From: Gynuella sp.
GTDB lineage: Bacteria > Pseudomonadota > Gammaproteobacteria > Pseudomonadales > Natronospirillaceae
Assembly (NCBI GenBank): GCA_028282465.1
Contig: JANQHX010000045.1
Coordinates: 1-64,000, forward strand
Direction: 5' to 3'
DNA length: 64,000 nucleotides
Shown here piece after piece: positions 8,207 through 17,337 of the stretch. The notes under the pieces are model-generated. The model was not told the origin of the DNA and ran no database searches. It saw only the letters and a program-made list of their open reading frames with translations. The translations under genes were made by a program, and so were the position numbers. Numbering within the stretch: position 1 is the first letter of the stretch; every line of letters begins with the position of its first letter.

Positions 8207-9630
8207 AATATCTTGATGTGGTGGTCATCGGCAGTGGGCCCGCTGGCCAGAAAGCGGCTGTACAGGCATCTAAAGCGGGCAACAGAGTAGCGCTTATCGA
8301 GCAAGATCCATTTACCGGAGGTCATTGTGTTCACCGGGGCACTATTCCCAGCAAAACCCTAAGAGAAAATGCCCTGAGGGTGAAAAACCTTAAAGCCAAC
8401 GCAGAGTTATTTGATTACAAACTGCCAGATCAGGTGGAAATGAGCCTGCTGATTAATCACCTAGATCAAGTATTAAAAGCCCATGATCAATACATGCAGA
8501 AACAAATGGATCGCAATATTGTTCTGCGGATTCATGGTAAGGCCAAGTTCGAATCGCCAAATGAGATTTCAGTGACGCGAGTGAGAGGAGATGTATTGAC
8601 GATACAGGCAAAGAACTTTGTCATCGCAACAGGTTCCATCCCACAACCGCCAAGCAATGTTCAGGTTGACCACGAATACATATTAGACAGCGACTCCATT
8701 CTAAGCATGCTTTATCTGCCACCGTCGCTGGTGGTCATCGGTGGAGGTATTGTGGGCTGTGAATACGCCTCTATGTTTCAAGCATTAGGGGTGCAAGTGA
8801 CCCTGGTTGATTCCCAAGATATACCTCTGGCATTTCTGGATTCCGATCTTGCCAAGGTCTTTCTAAAAGAGTTTAAGGCCGCTGGCGGCCAGTGGGTTGG
8901 CAATGTCAACATTGACTCCATTTCTGTCACAGACTTCAGCCATGTGACCGTATGTCTATCTAACGGGGAAGAGGTTGTTGCCAATAAAGCACTGGTGGCA
9001 ACCGGACGCATTGCGGATGTCGAAAGTCTCGACATTGACGTCGCCGGTGTCACACTCAATGATGATAGAGTTATCGAGGTCAATGAACGCCTTCAGACTA
9101 ATGTTCATCACATCTATGCAGCTGGGGACGTGATTGGGCCACCCGCCCTTGCCTCTTCATCAATGGAACAGGGTCGTCGAGCCAGTTGCAATGCTCTGGG
9201 TATTGAAATCAATGGCAACACGCCATTAGTACCCACAGGAGTTTATTCCATACCGGAAATGGCATCAGTTGGCCTCACCGAGCAAGAAGCAAAAGAGAAG
9301 TTTGAGAAAGTTCTCGTGGGTAAAGCGGAATTCAAAGAAATTGCCCGAGGCCAAATTAATGGTGATGAAACCGGGATGCTTAAGCTCGTCACGGATAAGA
9401 ATGGTAAGAAGCTGCTCGGCGTTCAGATTATCGGCGAAGGCTCCACTGAGCTAATCCACATTGGTCAGATGGCTATTGTGAATCAAAACGATGTCGACAT
9501 ACTGGTGGATAACATTTTTAACTTTCCAACCCTGGCAGAAGCCTACCGAGTTGCCGCACTGGACATCGTTGGTCAAAGAGCAAAACTAACCAATCTTTAT
9601 CTTGATTCAAGATCAGACGGGCTTAATTGA
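8203..9630 (+). CDS. sthA: Soluble pyridine nucleotide transhydrogenase (Si-specific)
   Basis: 475 aa FAD flavoprotein of the dihydrolipoamide dehydrogenase fold; interconverts NADPH + NAD+ and NADP+ + NADH. The FAD motif GSGPAG is at residues 10-15, the NAD(P) motif VVIGGGIVGCEYA near 175, the second FAD motif IYAAGDVIG near 305, and a C-terminal dimerisation domain follows. The active-site block reads GGHCVHRGTIPSK (39-51): the second cysteine of the CxxxxC redox pair is replaced by Thr, the SthA hallmark separating it from Lpd. Overlaps the HDOD gene by four bases. A homologue of another class I flavoprotein reductase is possible but less likely. Confidence 0.85.
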   Translation: MKYLDVVVIGSGPAGQKAAVQASKAGNRVALIEQDPFTGGHCVHRGTIPSKTLRENALRVKNLKANAELFDYKLPDQVEMSLLINHLDQVLKAHDQYMQKQMDRNIVLRIHGKAKFESPNEISVTRVRGDVLTIQAKNFVIATGSIPQPPSNVQVDHEYILDSDSILSMLYLPPSLVVIGGGIVGCEYASMFQALGVQVTLVDSQDIPLAFLDSDLAKVFLKEFKAAGGQWVGNVNIDSISVTDFSHVTVCLSNGEEVVANKALVATGRIADVESLDIDVAGVTLNDDRVIEVNERLQTNVHHIYAAGDVIGPPALASSSMEQGRRASCNALGIEINGNTPLVPTGVYSIPEMASVGLTEQEAKEKFEKVLVGKAEFKEIARGQINGDETGMLKLVTDKNGKKLLGVQIIGEGSTELIHIGQMAIVNQNDVDILVDNIFNFPTLAEAYRVAALDIVGQRAKLTNLYLDSRSDGLN

Positions 9631-9953
9631 CTCTGGATTTCCTGCTCTAATATCAACACTTGCTCTAGCAAAGTATCTGCTGAACTTCCGGCTTTCTCTG
9701 CAACTTCATAGACTAATTGCGCAGAAAGCCCTTGCAATGCCCCTTCCATTCCGGCTCTTGCTGAAGCCACAACAAGGTTTAACGTAAGCAAGCGCATTTG
9801 CATCAAATCTGATTGATAGGCTCTGCTCTGATTTTGCAGAGTTTCTAAGGTGGTCAGCAGCGCTTCGGCCGCTTCAGTGCTTAACTGGCCATCTGCCAGC
9901 TCAGCTCTAGCTCGTTGTAGGGTTTTAAAACTTTTAATTAGGTCGAAAGACAC
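9597..9953 (-). CDS. Small helical protein resembling a chemoreceptor signalling tip
   Basis: About 118 aa, no signal peptide or membrane segment. Start GTG 9953 is preferred over TTG 9974 because GAGG precedes it by six bases. The segment LLTLNLVVASARAGMEGALQG followed by LVYEVAEKAGSSAD resembles the methyl-accepting receptor hairpin ([15 protein letters not shown]...[13 protein letters not shown]) in register, within a protein otherwise predicted as helix-rich coiled coil. It lacks the full-length coiled-coil arms and any sensor domain. Its 3' end overlaps sthA by 34 bases (convergent). I do not recognise a named family; a CheA/CheW-contacting or decoy role is only inference. Confidence 0.6.
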   Translation of the reverse strand: MSFDLIKSFKTLQRARAELADGQLSTEAAEALLTTLETLQNQSRAYQSDLMQMRLLTLNLVVASARAGMEGALQGLSAQLVYEVAEKAGSSADTLLEQVLILEQEIQSQLSPSDLESR

Positions 9954-10031
9954 GATACGCCTCAGTCCAGTCAAATACTGTAAGCCAAAATGATCTTAAT
10001 GGTCATAGTCTAATTAAAGCAGAACCTTAAG

Positions 10032-10313
10032 ATGAACTGTATGAATAATCACGAACGAAGACTATCAGAACGACTTCCGGTTGAGTTTCAAGTTGAAGCT
10101 AACCTGGACAATGGCGAAGTGTTTACCTGTAGAACCCGCAATGTTTCCGATACAGGCACTTATTTATATCACGATGACCAATTTCAATTGAGCATTGGTG
10201 ATCGACTGAGTATCCGAGTCATTAATGTCCCCGGTGAGCCGCCGTGGAACACCATGAAAGTCGTGCGACTGGAAGAAAACGGCTTTGGTCTAATATTTGA
10301 CAATAATCACTAA
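10032..10313 (+). CDS. PilZ domain protein
   Basis: 93 aa, a stand-alone PilZ domain. The cyclic-di-GMP binding signature is present: an RxxxR-type box in NNHERRLSERLPVEF and the D/NxSxxG motif as NVSDTG. Binding of c-di-GMP is therefore likely, linking it functionally to the HD-GYP gene 3 kb to the left. ATG 10032 is used; ATG 10041 is also possible and neither has a clear ribosome-binding site. Confidence 0.85.
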   Translation: MNCMNNHERRLSERLPVEFQVEANLDNGEVFTCRTRNVSDTGTYLYHDDQFQLSIGDRLSIRVINVPGEPPWNTMKVVRLEENGFGLIFDNNH

Positions 10314-10424
10314 TTTAAAATCCAAAACCCTGACATTACAAAGCCTTTTCAGTAAAACCTTTTTCAAAATAAACCTAACTGGTATGGTTGCGCCAAAAAC
10401 GAATAACCCTATTTGGAGTAAACC

Positions 10425-10874
10425 ATGAAGTCTTTAAAATCCATCATTAGCCTGATTCTCATTGGCTTTTCCAGTAGTGCTTGGTCCGCCGGCGTTGGTA
10501 TTGGAACGGATATAATCAGACTCATTGATAAGGGCCAATATTTGGGTGAAGCAGCCAATATATTCATACAAATACCCCTACAAAAATCAACGGCAGCAGT
10601 TATTACCCTGGCAGAAGACGATGCTGACAACACCATGCTAGAAGGTGCTTATAAGGCCTACGGCGCTAAGTATATGCATGGCATTTATTATCAAGTTGGG
10701 GGTGCGTTTTATGATTTTGCCGATAACAACGAGATAGGTATTCATGGCGCCATTGGTTATGAAAAAAGCCCAGCAAAAAATTTCCTGTTTTTTGGAACCG
10801 TAAAGGCAACAAAAATTTTAGATATCGATGGCATTGATTACACCCCTATGCTGGGTGCGATGTTTGTTTTCTAA
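10425..10874 (+). CDS. Small outer-membrane beta-barrel protein, function unknown
   Basis: 149 aa. A signal peptide (residues 1-21, ending SSAWSA) is followed by a glycine- and aromatic-rich sequence with alternating hydrophobic residues (GVGIGTDIIR, YYQVGGAFYDF, IGIHGAIGYE, FLFFGTVKAT) ending MLGAMFVF; a terminal Phe is the usual signal for BAM-assisted barrel insertion. TGGAG precedes the ATG. Probably an eight-strand barrel of the YfaZ-like or OmpW-like size class. I cannot assign a named function. A hairpin follows at 10897. Confidence 0.65.
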   Translation: MKSLKSIISLILIGFSSSAWSAGVGIGTDIIRLIDKGQYLGEAANIFIQIPLQKSTAAVITLAEDDADNTMLEGAYKAYGAKYMHGIYYQVGGAFYDFADNNEIGIHGAIGYEKSPAKNFLFFGTVKATKILDIDGIDYTPMLGAMFVF

Positions 10875-10896
10875 ATCAGCAGTAATCTACACCAAA

Positions 10897-10926
10897 GTAA
10901 AGAGTGAATACTTGTTCACTCTTTAC
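10897..10926. terminator. Bidirectional hairpin between convergent genes
   Basis: Perfect 12-bp stem GTAAAGAGTGAA / TTCACTCTTTAC around a six-base loop. It lies between the barrel gene (plus) and the epimerase gene (minus). No long T run follows, so strength as an intrinsic terminator is uncertain. Confidence 0.55.
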
Positions 10927-10959
10927 CTGTTATCTAGCCATCTACTATTTAATTGAAAA

Positions 10960-11844
10960 CTATTCTTTTGATTTAAACAGCTCTGATGATTTGTAGTCTT
11001 TAATCTCAGCACGCCAACCGGTAGCGGCGGTGAATTTCTCTGCAGACATTTGCTGATCCAAACCATAGCCTTCCACCCAGTCACCATATTCTTCGATTAA
11101 ATCATCCATGCTCAGCTCTTTAAGTGGCTTGGTCATAGCAAAAGCCGTTATAAATGAGTTTGCGATATCACCTACCCAAACCCCCTGTTCGGCAACAAGG
11201 TTAAAATGCCCCACAAGATCTGGGTGATCTAATAACACCCCATACCCTTTAGCTAAATCAGAACGCTCTATCAGTGGCCATCTGGTCTTAGCACTTCCCC
11301 AAACTTCTAGCTCATGGTTGCTCAATGCATCAGATAAAAAGTTTTCAAATACTCCTCCCTGTTGGTGATAAACCATCGCCGGGTGAACCACCGCTGTTTG
11401 CAGTGAGTCTAGACCCAAAATATATTGGCAAAACTCCACCATCCACTGATATGCCTGAAGCGGTTTGAATGGCGTGTTTTCGGTTGCAACATGATCGCCT
11501 GTTGCACCATAAAGCCAACAACCTCCGGTATAAATGAAACGCAGTGTCTTTCCAGTTTTATTGAGCTCAATATCTAATAGGTTGACTAGGTTTTTATCAA
11601 TTATCTCCATGTCGTTGTCAAAGGTAGACGCCACATGAATTAGCACATCACTGTCGATAGCCTGATGTATCCACAGCTGGGGGTTGTTCAAATCCCCGGT
11701 TATAGGAATCACATTGGAGTCTTTTAGTTTTTCCTCCGCCGCCTCAGACCGACTTAACCCTAAAACCTTATGGCCCTTTTTTAATAATTCCTTTACTAAA
11801 CCCTCGCCAATGGACCCAGTTGCACCTAATACAAATACTTTCAC
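10960..11844 (-). CDS. Extended short-chain dehydrogenase / NAD-dependent epimerase-like protein
   Basis: 294 aa. The N-terminal Rossmann fold has the atypical/extended-SDR glycine motif GATGSIGEGL (8-17). The usual Y-x3-K catalytic pair is not clear: the expected region reads AYQWMVEF, so it may be an NmrA-like or atypical SDR without standard chemistry. No signal peptide. Minus-strand gene in a single-gene unit between two hairpins. Substrate unknown; sugar-nucleotide epimerase, flavonol-reductase-like and NmrA-like redox-sensor roles are all possible. Confidence 0.7.
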   Translation of the reverse strand: MKVFVLGATGSIGEGLVKELLKKGHKVLGLSRSEAAEEKLKDSNVIPITGDLNNPQLWIHQAIDSDVLIHVASTFDNDMEIIDKNLVNLLDIELNKTGKTLRFIYTGGCWLYGATGDHVATENTPFKPLQAYQWMVEFCQYILGLDSLQTAVVHPAMVYHQQGGVFENFLSDALSNHELEVWGSAKTRWPLIERSDLAKGYGVLLDHPDLVGHFNLVAEQGVWVGDIANSFITAFAMTKPLKELSMDDLIEEYGDWVEGYGLDQQMSAEKFTAATGWRAEIKDYKSSELFKSKE

Positions 11845-11967
11845 ATCAAACCCTCCTAATGAGTTGAAACCATAGGCTAAAACCTCAACCTAGGTTTAGG
11901 TCAAGAGTATTAGAAATGAATAGAATTGAACGAACAGACTAGTAATTAGATAAAACTTCAATAAAAC

Positions 11968-12005
11968 AAAAAAGCCCTCGCATGAATGAACCAACGAGGG
12001 CTTTT
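11968..12005 (-). terminator. Intrinsic terminator of the prfB-lysS-mvaT-like unit
   Basis: Stem AAAAGCCCTCG / CGAGGGCTTTT with a 14-base loop. Read on the minus strand it is followed by a T-rich tract. It lies 21 bases beyond the stop of the MvaT-like gene. Confidence 0.8.
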
Positions 12006-12026
12006 AAATATAGCTAGAAAATTAGA

Positions 12027-12503
12027 TTATTCTTGAATCCAGGTTTCCACTTCTTCACCACCAAATTCTTCCAACCATTCGTCTAACTGCTTAGGGTTAC
12101 GACGTTTCTTTTCAACAGTTTCATTGGTGAATGGATTGGTATAAATACCAATGGCCAGTTTGTAATCTGGGCCTTTTTTACGGGATTTCTTCGCCGGCTT
12201 GCTTTTAGCCGCTTTATTTTCTTCCTTAACATATATTTTGCCGAAGAACTCTTTTAATTCTTCGAATACACTCGGCTGATTTTCTTGCTGCGATAAATGC
12301 TTCAACCAATCTGCTATTTGCACACTTTTCATTAGGTACAAATCGTATTCAGACAATCCGTATTCTTCGAATACATCTGACATGGTTTTTTGAAATTTAT
12401 CGAAGCCTTCCTGGCGGCGAGCAGCTTCTACTTTCTTCTCTTCAAGCTCTTGAATACGTTTTTTGTATTCAGAAATTTCCTTATCAATATCCTGTTCAAA
12501 CAT
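12027..12503 (-). CDS. MvaT/H-NS-like DNA-binding protein
   Basis: 158 aa. The N-terminal half is an acidic/basic coiled coil (EISEYKKRIQELEEKKVEAARR) of the type used for oligomerisation. A lysine-rich linker (KSKPAKKSRKKG) leads to a C-terminal domain, YTNPFTNETVEKKRRNPKQL onward to EEVETW, that lines up with the AT-hook-like MvaT domain (YKNPHTGEV...NHKTLKEW...VESW). Xenogeneic silencing of AT-rich DNA is the family role. It is longer than Pseudomonas MvaT (about 124 aa), with an extra 30-40 residues in the coiled-coil region. ATG 12503 has GGAG nine bases upstream; an upstream TTG at 12518 is rejected. It follows lysS by 26 bases. Confidence 0.7.
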   Translation of the reverse strand: MFEQDIDKEISEYKKRIQELEEKKVEAARRQEGFDKFQKTMSDVFEEYGLSEYDLYLMKSVQIADWLKHLSQQENQPSVFEELKEFFGKIYVKEENKAAKSKPAKKSRKKGPDYKLAIGIYTNPFTNETVEKKRRNPKQLDEWLEEFGGEEVETWIQE

Positions 12504-12529
12504 TGGTTTCTTCTCCAATTTAACTCTTT

Positions 12530-14050
12530 CTATTCTTCAGATTCACTTTTTTTACCCGCACCCAGTGGTTTCATGTGCGGGAATAAAATTACGTCTTTAA
12601 TGGTGGGGGTGTCGGTAAAAAACATAACCAGTCGGTCTATACCTATACCTTCCCCTGCGGTTGGCGGCAGTCCATATTCCAGGGCATTAATGTAATCAGC
12701 ATCGTAAAACATAGCTTCATCGTCACCTGCGTCTTTCTGCTCCACTTGAGACTGAAATCTTTCAGCTTGATCAACCGGGTCATTCAATTCTGAAAAGCCA
12801 TTTGCCAATTCACGACCCGCTAAGAAAAACTCAAAGCGGTCTGTGATAAATTCATTGTCGTCGTTGCGACGCGCCAAGGGCGAAACCTCGGCTGGATACT
12901 CAGTAATAAATACTGGGCCTTTAAGGTTTTCTTCAACCGTAGCTTCAAATATTTCGGTTTGAACCTTACCCAAGCCCCAACCAGGTTTCACTTCCACACC
13001 TAAATCTGCTAACACTTTGATTGCCGATTCTAGATTATCAATGTCGGATGCACTGAGGTTACTGTTGTACTGCAAAATTGAATCGAACATGCTCAGTCTT
13101 TCGAATGGCTTTTCAAAATCGTATTCTTGTTCCAGATAGGTAATTTTCAAGTCACCTTTCACATCTTGAGCCACATTTCTTAGCATGGCTTCGGTAAGAT
13201 CCATTAAATCTTTGTAGTCGGCGTAAGCTTGGTAGAATTCGATCATGGTGAACTCAGGGTTATGTCGGGTAGACACCCCTTCGTTTCTGAAGTTTCGATT
13301 AATTTCAAAAACTCTTTCAAAGCCACCTACTACCAGACGTTTTAAGTAGAGCTCAGGAGCAATGCGCAAAAACATATCAATACCCATCGAATTATGATGA
13401 GTCACAAATGGACGAGCGGTAGCACCACCAGGAATGGTTTGCAGCATGGGCGTTTCAACTTCCATGAAGTCACGCTCTTTCAAAAAACCTCTAATGCCAT
13501 CAACAATTTTTGATCGAACCAAGAACGCTTCTCGAGTTTCTTGCGACATAATCAAATCGATATAACGTTGACGGTATTTGACTTCTTGATCCGCTAAGCC
13601 ATGGAATTTATCAGGAAGCGGTTGGGTCGTTTTATTAAGTACGACCAGATTTGACAATTCCTTAACTTCAACATAAAGCTCACCCTTACCAGACAAAGCC
13701 AGGGTTCCTTTAGCACCAATAATGTCGCCGATGTCTAAGGCTTTCCAGTCGGCCGATTCTTTTTGCAAGGCCTTACCCAAGTAAACTTGGATCACACCGC
13801 TGGAATCCCGAAGCGCTACAAAAGGCCCACCTCGACGCATGGCTCTACCAGCAACAGAAACCTCTAATGCCAGCTCTGCTAATTCTTCTTTAGACTTTTC
13901 GCCATACCCATGTTGAAGTTCGCCAGCCATGTTTTCACGACGAAAATCGTTTGGGTAAGCAACTTTACGACTGGCCGCTAGGTCAGCCAATTTTTGCTTG
14001 CGCTCAGCAATAATATGATTTTCTTCCTGAGGTTGCTGCTTGTCTGTCAT
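12530..14050 (-). CDS. lysS: Lysyl-tRNA synthetase, class II
   Basis: 506 aa, full length. An OB-fold anticodon-binding domain (about 60-170, [19 protein letters not shown]) is followed by the class II catalytic core: motif 1 ([16 protein letters not shown]), motif 2 ([24 protein letters not shown]) and motif 3 ([17 protein letters not shown]). Attaches lysine to tRNA-Lys in the cytoplasm. It follows prfB, the conserved gammaproteobacterial order, with 53 bases between. A compact hairpin GGCAGGC-TCA-GCCTGCC (14073-14089) sits in that gap, before a GGAG ribosome-binding site. Confidence 0.97.
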   Translation of the reverse strand: MTDKQQPQEENHIIAERKQKLADLAASRKVAYPNDFRRENMAGELQHGYGEKSKEELAELALEVSVAGRAMRRGGPFVALRDSSGVIQVYLGKALQKESADWKALDIGDIIGAKGTLALSGKGELYVEVKELSNLVVLNKTTQPLPDKFHGLADQEVKYRQRYIDLIMSQETREAFLVRSKIVDGIRGFLKERDFMEVETPMLQTIPGGATARPFVTHHNSMGIDMFLRIAPELYLKRLVVGGFERVFEINRNFRNEGVSTRHNPEFTMIEFYQAYADYKDLMDLTEAMLRNVAQDVKGDLKITYLEQEYDFEKPFERLSMFDSILQYNSNLSASDIDNLESAIKVLADLGVEVKPGWGLGKVQTEIFEATVEENLKGPVFITEYPAEVSPLARRNDDNEFITDRFEFFLAGRELANGFSELNDPVDQAERFQSQVEQKDAGDDEAMFYDADYINALEYGLPPTAGEGIGIDRLVMFFTDTPTIKDVILFPHMKPLGAGKKSESEE

Positions 14051-14072
14051 TGTTTTTAATTCACTCCAACTA

Positions 14073-14089
14073 GGCAGGCTCAGCCTGCC
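14073..14089. repeat. Hairpin in the prfB-lysS gap
   Basis: Perfect seven-base-pair, GC-rich stem with a TCA loop in the leader of lysS. There is no T run, so it is more likely a processing or stabilising element than a terminator. Confidence 0.4.
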
Positions 14090-14103
14090 GTGAAAATAAA
14101 ATC

Positions 14104-15199
14104 TTATAAACCTTTTTTAAGGGAGGCTTCGATAAACTTGTCTAAATCGCCATCTAAAACTGATTGGGTGTTTCGAGTTTCTACACTGGTTCTTAAGTCT
14201 TTAATTCTGGAATCATCTAATACATAAGAACGAATCTGACTTCCCCAACCGATATCTGATTTTGTATCTTCCAAGGCTTGTGCAGCTTCGCTTCGCTTCA
14301 TCATCTCAAGCTCATACAATTTTGCTTTGAGCTGTTTCATGGCTTGGTCTTTGTTCTTATGTTGTGAGCGATCGTTTTGACACTGAGTCACAGTATTGGT
14401 TGGCAAGTGGGTAATACGCACAGCAGATTCAGTTCTGTTAACGTGCTGACCACCGGCACCGGACGCTCGATACACATCAATACGCAGATCCGCTGGGTTT
14501 ATATCAATGTCGATATTGTCATCTACTTCTGGTGACACAAACACAGATGAGAAAGAAGTATGACGGCGATTACCCGAATCAAACGGCGACTTTCTTACCA
14601 ATCTATGAACGCCGATTTCAGTTCTAAGCCAGCCAAAAGCATATTCACCTTGAAAATAGATAGTGGCTGACTTAATTCCTGCTACTTCACCCGCCGAACA
14701 TTCCATTAATTCGGTTTTAAAGCCTTTTGCCTCACCCCAACGAAGATACATACGCAAAATCATTTCAGCCCAATCCTGGGCTTCAGTGCCACCAGACCCT
14801 GCTTGAATATCTAAATAAGCGTTATTGGCGTCCATTTCGCCACTGAACATACGACGAAATTCCAGCTTCTCTAACTGGGCTGTTAGGCTGGATAGCTCAG
14901 CTTCAATATCTTGTACTGCGGCCGTATCATTTTCTTCGACGGCCATATCTAGAAGGTCTGTTGAGTCATTAAGACCTTCCATCATATTGTCTATTGTTTG
15001 TACAACCGCTTCGAGGGAAGATCTTTCCTGACCTAGTTTTTGAGCAGCATCAGGGTCGTCCCATACTGCAGAGTCACCTAACAATAACTCTACTTCAGCC
15101 AGACGCTCTTTCTTGTTGTCGTAGTCAAAGATACCCCCTAAGCACGTCTGTGCGGGCTAACAGGTCTTTGATAGTTTCGCGAATTGGATTTACTTCCAC
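14104..15199 (-). CDS. prfB: Peptide chain release factor 2, with programmed +1 frameshift
   Basis: RF2 recognises UGA and UAA stops. The first 24 codons start at GTG 15199 (AAGG eight bases upstream) and end with an in-frame UGA at 15127-15125. The slippery CTT-TGA-C, preceded by AGGGGGT acting as an internal Shine-Dalgarno, is the classical RF2 autoregulatory site; a +1 shift continues the frame ([13 protein letters not shown]...). The peptide before the shift reads ...[10 protein letters not shown], as in E. coli. Downstream are the anticodon-mimic SPFDS (recognises UGA/UAA) and the catalytic GGQ in [14 protein letters not shown]. Annotation that starts at the ATG/TTG inside (15084) truncates it. 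The protein is about 364 aa after the shift. Confidence 0.96.
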
Positions 15200-15387
15200 G
15201 ATGATTGCCTTAATTATTTTAAAGATATTCGGTTATTAAATTTAGGATTATAACCTTAGTACAGAAGGCGCGGGATTTTATCGAAATAACTAAATAAATA
15301 GTAGGTATAAAATGATTAACCGTATGATTTTTATAAGTTTTAATAAAATACAGCTGGCTAACCACTAAAATATCGACTATTTCAAAA

Positions 15388-17136
15388 TTAATTAAGCTTG
15401 GGCTCTATATATTCCACCATCAGCTGCAAACTTATATTGCCTCTAAATTCATTGATATCGAGCTTAAACACGATAATCGCATGATCAATTTCACTGGGCC
15501 AAATATCTAAATCCACGTTAAACGCGATAGCATCAAACAATAAATCTGAATTCACTGGACTGACCACCAGTTTCAGGTGTTTATGACCCAATATTTTTTG
15601 CTGAATTAATTTGAATTCGCCATCAAAGGTAGGTTCTGGATACGCTTGGCCCCAGGGCCCTGAATCTCGAAGCAACGTGGCCATTTCTAGGGTAAAGCCG
15701 TGTTGCGGCAGCGCACCATCGGACATGACCTGTGCCACTAAATCCTGTTCATTTAGTTGAGCTCGAACTTCATCATCGAAGGCCTTTTTGAAAGTATCAA
15801 AATATTCAGCGGGTACAGATAACCCTGCCGCCATCGCATGCCCACCAAACTTACTCAGTACTTCAGGATACTTTTTCGCCACCGCATCCAAGCCATCTCG
15901 AATATGAAAACCAGGAATGGATCTAGCTGAACCTTTTACCATGCCATTTTCAGCCTGGGCGAAGGCAATCACAGGTCTATGCAAGCGATCTTTAATTCTT
16001 GAAGCCAAAATTCCGATCACCCCTTCATGCCAGTCCTGTTCAAAAAGACTCACCCCCCAAGGCAGTTGCTCCGGATTATCCACTTCACGAAATTGCCTAA
16101 GGTATTCAAGAGCTTGTTCCTGCATTCCAGATTCAATGGCTTTTCGGTCTTGATTCATTTCATCGAGTTGAATCGCAAGCTCTTTGGCTTGATAACTGTC
16201 GTCAGCGAGCAAGCATTCTATGCCCATCGACATATCATCCAAGCGGCCTGCAGCATTAAGTCTTGGGCCGACTGCAAACCCGAGGTCAGAGGCAGCAACA
16301 CCTCTCAGTTTTTTCCCTGCAATTTCGAGTATTGCCAGAATACCTGGACGCGCTTTACCTGCCCTTATCCGCGCAATGCCTTGATGCACGAATATCCGAT
16401 TATTATGGTCAAGGGGTACAACGTCTGCCACGGTTGCAAGGGCAACAATGTCTAAAAAGTCAGCCATATTAGGTTCAGGAATGGCCTTGGTTTGAAACCA
16501 CTGTTGAGTTTTCAATTTGGCTTTTAAAGCCGTAAGCACATAAAAAGCAACAGCACAGCCACAAGCTGCTTTGCTCGGAAATTCACAGCCATGTTGATTT
16601 GGATTCACAATAGCATCCGCTGTCGGCAGTTGTTCGCCCTGTAAGTGGTGATCTGTGACTAATACTTTAATGCCCATGTCGCGAGCAGCTTGAACACCTT
16701 CAATACTTGAGATGCCGTTATCCACCGTCATAATCAGATGCGGTTGGCGTTCCGCGGCCACTGCTACGATCTCTGGACTTAAGCCATAGCCAAACTCAAA
16801 TCGGTTCGGCACTAAGTAATCGACCTGCTCTGCCCCCATGGCTCGCAAGGAAAGAACAGACAGCGCCGTTGATGTCGCTCCATCTGCGTCAAAGTCCCCT
16901 ACTATCAGTATCCGCCATCTTTCGGTAATTGCAGTAGCGAGCAAATCCGCTGCTTCATCAATACCCCGTAGCGATTTATAGGACAACAATTGACCGGTAT
17001 TTTTTACTAACTGACTCTCTGCAGTAATGCCTCGATTTAAAAACACATTTCTAAGAACAGGGTCCAGACTGTCTGGCAAATGGTCACTGGAAACTTTGTG
17101 TTGGCGTCTACAAATGGTTTTAGCTTGAGAAGTCAT
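15388..17136 (-). CDS. recJ: Single-stranded-DNA-specific exonuclease RecJ
   Basis: 582 aa, full length. 5'-3' ssDNA exonuclease in RecF-pathway recombination and mismatch repair. The DHH-family motifs are seen: VGDFDADGATSTA (motif I), DNGISS (II), TDHHLQG (III, the DHH), and AACGCAVAFYVLTAL further on; the DHHA1 domain follows with FGGHAMAAGLS. The C-terminal OB domain closes the protein. The gap to prfB (188 bases) is AT-rich and without visible features. Confidence 0.96.
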   Translation of the reverse strand: MTSQAKTICRRQHKVSSDHLPDSLDPVLRNVFLNRGITAESQLVKNTGQLLSYKSLRGIDEAADLLATAITERWRILIVGDFDADGATSTALSVLSLRAMGAEQVDYLVPNRFEFGYGLSPEIVAVAAERQPHLIMTVDNGISSIEGVQAARDMGIKVLVTDHHLQGEQLPTADAIVNPNQHGCEFPSKAACGCAVAFYVLTALKAKLKTQQWFQTKAIPEPNMADFLDIVALATVADVVPLDHNNRIFVHQGIARIRAGKARPGILAILEIAGKKLRGVAASDLGFAVGPRLNAAGRLDDMSMGIECLLADDSYQAKELAIQLDEMNQDRKAIESGMQEQALEYLRQFREVDNPEQLPWGVSLFEQDWHEGVIGILASRIKDRLHRPVIAFAQAENGMVKGSARSIPGFHIRDGLDAVAKKYPEVLSKFGGHAMAAGLSVPAEYFDTFKKAFDDEVRAQLNEQDLVAQVMSDGALPQHGFTLEMATLLRDSGPWGQAYPEPTFDGEFKLIQQKILGHKHLKLVVSPVNSDLLFDAIAFNVDLDIWPSEIDHAIIVFKLDINEFRGNISLQLMVEYIEPKLN

Positions 17137-17337
17137 AAAATTGAAACGAACTATTTTTAGGAATGGTTTTCTAATGCTGTGAATCGACTAACACTATTTT
17201 GTCATATTTTTATATTGTGAGCTTGTTAGTTTGTAGTGAGCCAGTTAATTGGCTACCTTGAACAGACTTGTGCAGAGAGCAGACTCAACTATCACTGGGT
17301 CTCTAGTTGTCCTGCGGTCTTAAAAATAAGGATTATT

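Noticed and set aside
8203-9630. Dihydrolipoamide dehydrogenase (Lpd) for the flavoprotein
   Set aside because: The second redox cysteine is replaced by Thr (GTIPSK) and no 2-oxoacid dehydrogenase genes are near.
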